From NCBI GenBank assembly GCA_040954595.2, contig CM082597.2:868001-932000 (forward strand): DNA of 64,000 bases. Reading direction: 5' to 3'. This stretch comes from Balanoglossus misakiensis. Lineage: Eukaryota; Hemichordata. A program made the position numbers and the translations under genes. The notes beneath the pieces were generated by a model. The model searched no databases, was not told the DNA's origin, and worked only from the letters and a program-made list of their open reading frames with translations. Every line of letters starts with the position of its first letter. The first letter of the stretch is position 1. Positions 55,432 through 64,000 of the stretch are shown in pieces.

Positions 55432-58400
55432 ATGGAACTGAACTTAAACCTAACACTGGAACCAAACACGAGCGCACTTATTCACAATAACCAAATGACA
55501 ACAGTGGCCGATATATTCTCCAAAACGCCAAGCCAAACAACAATATCCATGGAAACTAGGACAATATCTCTCGGATTGTTTATTGCCATTTGTGTTCTGT
55601 CAACTCTCGGAGTTGCTATGGCGACGGGGTTACTGGTCTTCAACTTACTTCATAAAAATGACAGGTATACTGATTATTTTTTATTAATAACAGTAAAAAG
55701 TCAGAACTTCCCTTTTTGAGTTTCACACCATGTTTGATTTAGTGAGATATTGAATATGTCTCGAAGCACAAGACCAGTTCTCGCGTGATGATCAAGTATT
55801 CTTTATTTTTCAGATTAATTAAGATGTCAAGCCCGAATATCAACGTCTTGATTACGCTTGGGGGTGCTCTACTATTCTTCTGTGCCGTTCTCTTTGGTTT
55901 GGATTACGGAATAACTGGAGATGCCGATCTAGCGACAATCTTCTGTCAGGTAAGCACGATAGTTTAAAATTAAACGTATCCTTGTCATCTATATCATGTC
56001 CTACGAGACAGTCAAATGTTGGATTAGATCGTAACTATCACAAGATACGCAGGTGTTCTTAGGCTACCAGTAATGAAGCATTGTAAGTTTGAAACGCAAA
56101 GAAGTTGATATAAAGACTACCAATGCTTTGTCATACCCTCCAGTGCTACATATAGGCTGTAGTCAATGCAACTGGCAAAATGACCTTTGACCCAACTAAA
56201 ACAGCAACACAAACGTCACAACGGACTGTGTACAGGCGTATTTCACACTCGTAAACACTGTTTCCCCTGGCAACCACCTTCTCGACCAGGCTAACGTGCT
56301 GCTTTAGCAAATATGGTTCGGTATTACTCGCTTATAATTTTGGGTGGATTAAGTAGTTTCGCTGTGGGTCACAAATCAAAACGTTGCTATGGTAATGCAT
56401 GGCACCGAATGAAAACGTGATGGTACTATAAAACAATCCTCAATATGTTTACTTCTAGACAAGGACATGGTTAATAGTGGTCGCCTTTACACTGGTATAT
56501 GGTTCAATGTTCAGCAAGACGTGGCGAGTGTATAGAATATTCACAAGGGCACCAATAAAGAGAACGGTAAGAAATATTATGAGGTAGTCCTGCCAAATTT
56601 CTGGGGAACTAGTTTTGGACATGACATATTAATCCTAACACACAAAAATGTACCAGGGTTTGAAACTCAAAATAGCCAGCCATGTGTGGTAGAATACAAT
56701 GTCGCGATCAAGTGGTAATTTATTTTTCATTTTATTGTGCCCTCCTTGTAGGTAATCCGTGATGATAAATTATTGCTGATGGTGTTTGTACTCATCGTGG
56801 TCGACATTGCCATACTCGCTTTCTGGCAGGGTTTTGATCCTCTCAAATGTGGACAGTACTATGCTGACGTCAACCCGGTGAGTGTTTGAGCGTGTTTCCT
56901 CCAATGAGTTATAGCACATTTCTGACCCCTGCGCCAGTCACATAACTAAACCCGAAAGGCCATAGCCAGGCGCAGATTGACGGTGAAATGGAAGATGAAA
57001 TCGTTAAAGAGCTTACTGCTTACATCAAATTTGTCTTTCTGGTTTCAGGGGCCGCGGAAATATGAGGATCCACCGTCGGCGCCAGACGAGATGATTATAA
57101 TCCAACTCTGCGAATCTGAATACAACGCGATCTGGTTGGCAATAATTTACTTCTACAAAGCCGGTTTGCTGCTTTTCGGTTCCTATCTCGCTTGGGCAAC
57201 CAGGAATGTCACCCTACCCTCTATGAATGACGCCAAGAGTATCGTCGTTAGCATTTACACCTGCGTCATATTGGCTGCCATAGCAACGGGTCTGTCGGCA
57301 ATACTGGTCACCTGGCCAAACGCCTGGTACGCATGTGTATCGGGTGCCATCCTTGTGTGCACAACGCAAGTGTTGTTGATGCAGAATATCCCAAAGGTTA
57401 GTTCGAATACACTGAAGTAATGAACTCACCAACCCATCTATCCCTACCTCACTAATGACTGACTGACTAAATTGCATGATCACAACTGAAATGTCAATAT
57501 ATTTTCCTTGGTGAACGGTGCTAATTACGGCTATTTTAGTCTTCGAATAATTATCGCCATTTATGCAAATAGTATTGATCTCCTGAGTGACTGACTAACC
57601 GTTATGGAAATTTCAGATCTACGCCTGGAAAAACACCTCGTCTGCAGACCTGTCAAAATCGATTACGTCATCGTATTTAGCCTCGTCTCAGAACAGCTCG
57701 GTCGACAGAATTGAAGAGGAGTACTACATGTTGTCGGCAGAGAATACACAACTCAAGAAATCCTTAGCTGAGGTCAGTTTGGCCATCGTTTGAATGAACT
57801 AACAGGTTGGTGGAGGGTATGAAATAGTGCCCTCATGTGAGTAGAACTCGTTACAGCTTGTTGAATTTGGCGCCCGCAAGGGAATGCGGAAATACTGTGG
57901 GAGTGGCCTGGTCTCTTGGTAAAGCTATCTCGTTCTGACAGTCAAGAGATGAGAAACACTCCTTGTGAACCCAATCGTCACGCGCAAGTCACAAGATGTT
58001 CTTCACGTGGACCTAAGTGCTATAAAACTCGCCTCTCCACTGCTAGTCACATGTGCAAGCGAAAGGCACAAGTGAAGAACCTCGACTAATGCTTTTTTGG
58101 CCTTGGTCAGTTTTAAACAAATGTTTGATTTTGATCCTTCCGAATGGTATATCAATATTCTCCAGCATCTTGATTACTTATTCACAGAATTATTTAAATG
58201 TTGGACTAGTTTAAATTGTATGGCGTAACTTTTTGTTTTACAGAAAGACGAAACTATTAAAACACTACAACAGCATGTCAGCACTGCCAAGGAAAAGCTC
58301 CTTCAAATTGAGATCGAACAGGAACAGAGACAAGACAGCGGATGTGACGCAGATATGTCGTCATCAAGCATGCAGGACGACAACGAACAAGGAATGGAAA

Positions 58401-59122
58401 GGAGTCAGAAAACTGACGCGCAGCCGCAGAGGCGGAATTCCAGAAGGAGGCTATCATGGGAGAAAATACAGAGTCTTGATTGGTTGATTGGCAGGCGGAG
58501 AGGCAGGGATAGAGACAGCGTGGCCAGTAAGCGAAGTTTAACGTCATTAAAAAGCTGGAAGCAATTCAAAGAAGCGCGAAATTCAATCGCAGACGATTTA
58601 CACAAGGCACACAACATCACTACGAATTTAAGACAATCAATATCACGTGACTTGAGTCGGTTAAGGCGAAGACCTGTGTCTGTGTATACTAATGAGGAGA
58701 TTGAGAGACAGCTTGCAGACAATCTGAGGAACTGTTACGGTCTGACCGAGGCTGATGCTGATTCTATGGTCAGTGCACCGTACACTTGTACGTACGAAAA
58801 TCCATCCTTCGTACGAGGATGCAACGCAGATGCCCCGGATGAGGACGACCTATACTGCAGTTGCAGCTGCGGACACCAACATAGCAGGACATCCAGTTTC
58901 CGGTCATACACCAGCAGAAATTCCTGTCGTTCAATTGGCAGTTGGACATCACGTGGCACTAGGAACTCCATCCCCCGACGCCACTCGTTGCCGAAAAAGT
59001 ATCGCTTCGGCGAATCAGACACCGCGAGCGAGGACAAAATGGTGCGGGAGGTCGTGACCCCGGAAGTTGTGAAAAGTGCCGTCGCTATGACCAGACAGAT
59101 TGGCACAGACACGTATGTGTGA
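55432..59122 (+). CDS. GPR156: GPR156-like class C (GABA-B-type) orphan receptor, 661 aa, seven coding exons
   Basis: Coding exons: 55432-55664, 55814-55949, 56459-56566, 56752-56877, 57049-57396, 57617-57772, 58244-59122. They sum to 1986 nt; all introns are phase 0 except the first. The first coding exon is preceded by an acceptor at 55419. A short N-terminus of about 44 residues with N-x-S/T sites replaces the usual Venus-flytrap ectodomain. The seven TM helices run from about 45 to 315. IKMSSPN after TM1, SKTWRVYRIFTR after TM3, and the C-terminal coiled coil (YYMLSAENTQLKKSLAEKDE and on, about 355-395) are hallmarks of the GABA-B/GPR156 group. A CSCSCGHQH stretch near residue 542 recalls the Cys/His cluster of vertebrate GPR156. 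The long tail is Ser/Arg-rich. Known role of the vertebrate relative: constitutively active Gi-coupled receptor that sets hair-cell orientation. Orthology is inferred from domain layout. Confidence 0.87.
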
Positions 59123-60910
59123 TGACATTGCTATGGAAACGTAAAAAACACAATCATGCGACTGCCACTTTTTTCAGGATAGACGTTCTGCTATCAATTT
59201 TACAACGAAGACAATTTCATACCTCCAGGAAAACTATGCATCAATCCAACTCCAACAATATATAATTTTTCGATACATTCTCTTGTATGTCCATATACGT
59301 AGTCCAAACTTTGAAACAATATTTATGCAAATATGATCACGATGTAAAAACCTAAAGACTTTGTATTTATGTACTGAACTTTGTAATATATCTATTTTAT
59401 ATTTTCGAAAAGATACTTTATTCTCAGAGAAAATACACTTAAAACTAGACTGCTCCAGTTTTAATCTAAAGTACGAATATTTTAAACCAACCGGCACTAA
59501 CATATCCTGTTGTAGAACATAGGGATTATTTCCTCATACCAACACCAATCCAACAATTCATGGTTGCACAGTAAATAGGAAAAGGTCATTCGTTGAGAAA
59601 ATTTATAATCAATAAAAAGCTATTTATGTTAATAAAATCGATATGCAAGTAACAATCTAAATGCCATTGACCTTTGTAATCTATGATGAATACTATGATT
59701 TGACTCCGAACTTGTAACACGGCAAGACTTATAATTATTTAGGTTATCTGATAACCTGTATAAGTCTTATATGTAGTGAACAGAAGTACTTGAAGTACAG
59801 TCTGGTATGGAAATAAACTTTCTGCTAGAAAGCGGTCATTTGTAAACATTGCACAACGAGCAGTGAGTTTATTACTAGTATTTCTCTCAGTCGACGCCTA
59901 TACTGTTTAGACCTCAACGCGACCTTGGGTCAACAACTAAAAACAGCAGAATTCGATCATGTGATAACAGAGGGCGCTACTCAACTCAACCACCTGTTTG
60001 ATTGTATTCCACTCACGTTATACAAAAAAATCCCCTTTAGTAAATGTTATGAAGTTGAACGACTTTATCCCTGAGTCAGATTAAAGTCGTGTGAAAGTAT
60101 TTTGGGAAGTAATTAGAGAGTTTTACAAACAAGAATAGAAACACGCGAACTATAATTCTAGTTAAAATGTTTACTAAATAAATATTCTCCCAGTCAAACA
60201 AAATATACAAGTATGTATAGTCACCGTGACTTAAATTGAACAACATTTATCAAAAGATGTCTGATTGTCCAAGGAAGTGAATAAATTATCTAGAAACTGC
60301 CAGATTGTCTCGGAACTGTCACTTCTCTCTTTCTCGATCGCTTACGAAAACAAAATGTCGAATGCATGGCAGTCTGCAAGTGAAAGCCTCTTGGGCTTTT
60401 TAAAAACCATTTTACGATTTTGTACGCATCAGAGTTTAACGACAACCAAGATGGCCTTAAACAAGATTAATAGCACACGGATTAAGATTTCTCAAAACAT
60501 CAACGCATAACTTTGAAATCAGTGAAACAAATAATAAGATGATACAACAACCAACATTGTAAATGAGTTTGTTTTCATCTGACTTAAAAAACAACAGATA
60601 TATCATAAAATTCATCTCCAAGTTCTCTCACAAAGCATAAAATCAGAAGATCTCTTGATTCGCGTTCCACTTTGGGAGTGCTGGGATTTAATGAAATTGG
60701 CCTATCAGCAGGTACGTTCTTTGAGTACTAGGTAAGTAAAGTTAAAGTTGCGTTAAAAAGATTGTCAGGGGAAAGCAAATTGATACCAAACTATTCCATG
60801 AGAAATTGCAGTATTTGACTATTTTAACCTCTAGGAATAAACTTTGAATAAAGATAATAGAGATCTGCCGTTACAGCTAAACTGTCTAACGTTATTCACA
60901 AATCATGACC
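59123..60910. other. Convergent 3-prime region of the GPR156-like gene and poly-GT31 gene 4
   Basis: AT-rich, with two AATAAA hexamers serving the plus-strand gene and a minus-strand ATTAAA near 60688 possibly serving the GT31 gene. No exon recognised. Confidence 0.5.
59611..59616 (+). other. Poly(A) signal AATAAA, candidate for the GPR156-like gene
   Basis: AATAAA about 490 nt past the TGA stop at 59120-59122; a further AATAAA lies at 59812-59817. Either could be used. Confidence 0.45.
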
Positions 60911-63900
60911 TCAACAAAATATCGCGTTGTATTTACTTTCACGCCAAAAACGATACATCTGAGGAACCGTCAGAAATCGAGTCACAAGAGAATTCTTGTA
61001 GTCACAACTTCCTCTGCCTCTGGCACTCAGATCAAAGCCCGCCACCTCAGTCGGAACAAGCTCCATTTTCTCCAAAAGAACGCCTATATACACATCTTCC
61101 CACATGAGAGGGGGTGTTTCAAGAGCGGTGGAGTAGAGTTCTTTCACGACATCGAGAGACATAATATAAGCCGGGCCTTCCACGTAAGTTGGGAATCTTG
61201 TATGTGGCCATACTTCATTGGGCGTGTAGTACTCACTTTTAGAATCCCTGTTCGGCGCGTTACCACGGAGCACGCCCCCACCGATGAACCGATTCCGCGG
61301 CGCAAACTCTGAGATGTATCTTACGATATTCTCATATTTCAAGAAAGTCCCGTCGTCCGTTCGCATGACGTAGGCAGCGTCGTTGCAGAATTTGGCTGCC
61401 CATTGCAACATGGCTATCGTCTTGAAAGTAGTGTACTGGGTACCGTCTTGAAAGTCGACCAAGACAATATCACTGAAGGAGGCGGACTCCTTGTGAACCT
61501 CCGCCATATGTGATAAATTTGAAGTCTTTCCCAGAACGAAGAGATGTACGATTTTAATGTCCTCCTCGTGGTAAACTCGACCCCAGGTTTCGCGTATCGC
61601 TTTCCTTTCTTCGAAATTTCCTGGCAGACTGCCGATCAGAATGACAAACAATTCAGAACTTGGTGATTTCATTTTTGGACAGAATTCCACTTGGTCTATC
61701 AAAATTTTGTACTCATTCGAACTTGTGACGTTCTCCTTGTAGTAAAATGGCGTCAAGTCTCTAGACTGTTGATCGTCGATGCAGACGACATCCTTTTCGG
61801 CGTTAAGGCGGTACCAGTATCTGTACATATCGTGTGCCTGTACTTTGTGAGTGGCGATTGCTTTCCGAATTTCGCAGAGCGATCGGAAAACACCGGCGAT
61901 ATCAAACCGCGTGTCTCGAACAGGGTACACACCGATCTTTTGCAACAGAATACCGACATAAACGTCCTCGTTCACGAATCTTTTTGAATCAAACGAAGCT
62001 CTGTGAAGCGTTTGGGCGACATCTGAAGACATGAAATAGCAAGGACCCGCGTTGTATGGTGGGAAGGGACGATCAGGCCAAAGGTCAAGCGGGGTGTAGT
62101 TCTTGTGTTTCGGATTTCGTACAGCTGACTGTGCGTAATAAGTACGCCCCCATGAATATTCAGTAGCAGGGGCTTCGCGGAGCGCGGTGACGACATTTTC
62201 AATGTTCACTAATACGTCATCATCAACTTTCATGACGTATGAAGTCTGCCTGCAATGTTTGGTCACCCACTTCAACATCATGGCCGTCTTCAGCGTCAAG
62301 TTTGAATAGGTGTCATGGAAACTGCACTGGACGATGTCGCCATGATACTCGTTTTCCATAATCAGTTTTCGCTGGACATCACTGTCGTGCGTCTTGCCGA
62401 TGAAGAACACGTGACTCATTGTAAAGTCTCCCCATTGGCGCTGCAACGCCCATGTTTCCCTGACGGATTTCCGGCGACCGAAATTTGCTGCCGAGGTCAT
62501 CACCACAGCAACTAGGTCAAGTCGACCGCTAACATTCTGACACACGTTTGCTCCATCGATAACAAAGTCGTAATCGTTCGGTTTGACTAAATTCTGGAAA
62601 CAGGACACGTTCAAACTGGCTTGTAGTTTTTCATAACACTCGGTTATCGCCCGTGGACTATGGACGTTCCAGGTGAAGGAATTTCGCATGTAGCAAACAT
62701 CCGGGACACCTGACACCGGATAAACGAGAAAGTCCGAATGCCGATGGGGGATAATCGATAATTCCCTTAGCAACAGCCCAAAGAACACGTCTTCCCATGG
62801 AAACAGCTTGATGTATAGCGACGTCACATATGTTTGGTAGGCCACATCAGATGAAAACACATATCCCCTCCCCTCGGGATAGTTCGGGTACCTATCCTCG
62901 GGAAAGATTTCCTTCGGGGTGTAGAATGAGCTCTCAGGATTTCGAATTGGCCGAGATTCCTGCAAAACGTGTCCGATAACCAAATTTGTTTCTTTCACAA
63001 AAGAGTTCGTTAAAAAGTTGACAATATTTGTCGTCTGCACGTAAGTCGTCACCCTTGTCTTCATGAAGTATTTGGCATTTTGGCAGTAGAGTGTGGCCCA
63101 TTTCAGCGCCATGATGGTTTTCAAAGTCAAGTTGCCATAGCTACCGGTATCGACGAAGTCTTCCATAACGATGTCTCTATATCTGGAGTTCTCTCTCCGG
63201 ATATAATCCTCGGTGAAACGTTTCTCCGATTCCTCAGGGGTTCCCATCAAGAAAACGTAGTCAACAAACACTTCGCCAATCTTGTGATCGTTCGCCCAAG
63301 ATGACCGTATCGTGTGCCGGAAAGACTCTTCGTTCGGAGCGGTAACTATCAGAACAAAAAGTGTTAATTTATTCCCGTGCTTGGCACACCTGTTCGGATG
63401 ATTGATTACAAACTTGTAGTTATGTTTGTTGACAATTGTCCGGTTTGAAAATCTGCCGTTGAGCGTGACGTCAATTTCCCTCATCGGCGGATTGATCGGG
63501 ACAAGGTCATCGTAAACCGGTTCTTCTGGTGGTTGGTTTTGTGTCTGGCAGTTCTCGAAAGTGCCATCCAGAATATTTCTACTGATATACAGCATGGTTT
63601 GACTGGTGAATCCTCTCGTTGCTAGGACCGAGTGTAAACCACAGATGCCATTTTCGTCGTTTGTCACGCTGAGGGCGTTAGAATCGAAGGCGTCGTCGTG
63701 AACCGTCGCGATACTGAGCTGTCTGAGTACAGCACCAAAGTGAACATCCGGGAATTTAAACAGTTTGCCGCGTTTTGATGCCTCCACCATTTTGCCGACA
63801 ACATCCATTGACATGATACAAAATGGCGGACTGCATGATGGAGGGTAGAAGTCCTCAGGCCATTCTGTCCTTGACACGTAATATGGACTTTCAGGGTTTC

Positions 63901-64000
63901 TTTCCGGCTTCACCGACTTTAAAACTTGTCCTGTGACGTAACCAGAATCGGGTGACTCCACAAGGTGCGCGACAACCGCCTCGATGTTCACAAACACGTC
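60911..64000 (-). CDS. Poly-GT31 protein 4 (5-prime truncated by the window edge): at least four tandem GT31 modules, 1029 aa visible
   Basis: The frame is open to the last base of the window, where the minus strand reads D-V-F-V-N, so the cut falls inside the DxD motif of a module; anchor and start lie to the right. The first 105 residues are the C-terminal half of a module (FPDVHFG). Complete modules follow at about 210-428, 492-700 and 782-990 of the visible part. The second module has KTRVTTY in place of DxD but keeps WEDVFFG. The third is canonical (KVDDDV at about 590-595, FPPYNAGPCY, NEDVYVG). The last has RTDDGTF with an intact WEDVYIG. FVINHPNRC, FVIDGANVC and ILIDQVEFC precede the modules. 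The protein ends soon after the last module. It keeps better C-terminal acidic motifs than the other three. Expected Golgi glycosyltransferase; substrate unknown. Confidence 0.9.
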   Translation of the reverse strand, partial: DVFVNIEAVVAHLVESPDSGYVTGQVLKSVKPERNPESPYYVSRTEWPEDFYPPSCSPPFCIMSMDVVGKMVEASKRGKLFKFPDVHFGAVLRQLSIATVHDDAFDSNALSVTNDENGICGLHSVLATRGFTSQTMLYISRNILDGTFENCQTQNQPPEEPVYDDLVPINPPMREIDVTLNGRFSNRTIVNKHNYKFVINHPNRCAKHGNKLTLFVLIVTAPNEESFRHTIRSSWANDHKIGEVFVDYVFLMGTPEESEKRFTEDYIRRENSRYRDIVMEDFVDTGSYGNLTLKTIMALKWATLYCQNAKYFMKTRVTTYVQTTNIVNFLTNSFVKETNLVIGHVLQESRPIRNPESSFYTPKEIFPEDRYPNYPEGRGYVFSSDVAYQTYVTSLYIKLFPWEDVFFGLLLRELSIIPHRHSDFLVYPVSGVPDVCYMRNSFTWNVHSPRAITECYEKLQASLNVSCFQNLVKPNDYDFVIDGANVCQNVSGRLDLVAVVMTSAANFGRRKSVRETWALQRQWGDFTMSHVFFIGKTHDSDVQRKLIMENEYHGDIVQCSFHDTYSNLTLKTAMMLKWVTKHCRQTSYVMKVDDDVLVNIENVVTALREAPATEYSWGRTYYAQSAVRNPKHKNYTPLDLWPDRPFPPYNAGPCYFMSSDVAQTLHRASFDSKRFVNEDVYVGILLQKIGVYPVRDTRFDIAGVFRSLCEIRKAIATHKVQAHDMYRYWYRLNAEKDVVCIDDQQSRDLTPFYYKENVTSSNEYKILIDQVEFCPKMKSPSSELFVILIGSLPGNFEERKAIRETWGRVYHEEDIKIVHLFVLGKTSNLSHMAEVHKESASFSDIVLVDFQDGTQYTTFKTIAMLQWAAKFCNDAAYVMRTDDGTFLKYENIVRYISEFAPRNRFIGGGVLRGNAPNRDSKSEYYTPNEVWPHTRFPTYVEGPAYIMSLDVVKELYSTALETPPLMWEDVYIGVLLEKMELVPTEVAGFDLSARGRGSCDYKNSLVTRFLTVPQMYRFWRESKYNAIFC

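Noticed and set aside
58278-59112. Minus-strand frames opposite the last exon of the GPR156-like gene
   Set aside because: Shadows of the long plus-strand coding exon.

Overview
The window is animal nuclear DNA. Most genes are split by short GT-AG introns, spacers are AT-rich and hold microsatellites, and there is one RNA polymerase III tRNA gene. The families present (tandem GT31 beta-1,3-glycosyltransferases, a C-type-lectin 7TM receptor, Ly6/uPAR, a GPR156-like class C receptor, GPN1) fit an invertebrate deuterostome. A lancelet (Branchiostoma) is my best guess; this is inference, since nothing in the window proves the species.

Layout. 0.2-2.2 kb (minus): a secreted protein with two Ly6/uPAR domains. 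3.3-7.2 kb (minus): a 14-coding-exon gene for a C-type lectin domain, a Ser/Thr-rich stalk and an adhesion/secretin-like 7TM receptor. 7.9-25 kb: three very long intronless reading frames, two minus and one plus, each a type II membrane protein with four or five complete GT31 modules in a row. A tRNA-Arg(ACG) lies at 25.4 kb. 26.6-28.4 kb (plus): a TATA-box gene for a 66-residue secreted or GPI-anchored micro-mucin. 29.7-33.1 kb (minus): the GPN-loop GTPase GPN1 in 12 coding exons. 34.5-35.7 kb (plus): a single-exon GT32-like Golgi glycosyltransferase. 35.7-55.4 kb: about 20 kb with no convincing gene. 55.4-59.1 kb (plus): a GPR156-like class C receptor without a ligand-binding ectodomain. 60.9 kb to the right edge (minus): a fourth multi-GT31 gene, cut by the window end.

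The standout content is the poly-GT31 set. The three complete proteins are 1279, 1290 and 1482 residues, against roughly 300-400 for a usual single-domain beta-1,3-galactosyltransferase. Within each complete protein one internal module keeps the full catalytic signature (DxD, acidic EDV/I-Y-x-G, YPPY region), while the others are degraded to different degrees. This suggests one catalytic unit with pseudo-enzyme repeats kept for binding, scaffolding or acceptor choice. The GT32-like gene and the lectin-receptor gene nearby give the locus a glycan theme, but a functional link is inference only.

Multi-exon models were built by hand from splice consensus, open frame and phase continuity. Each sums to an exact multiple of three. 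Transcript ends, 5-prime UTR exons and TSS positions are much less certain than the coding exons.
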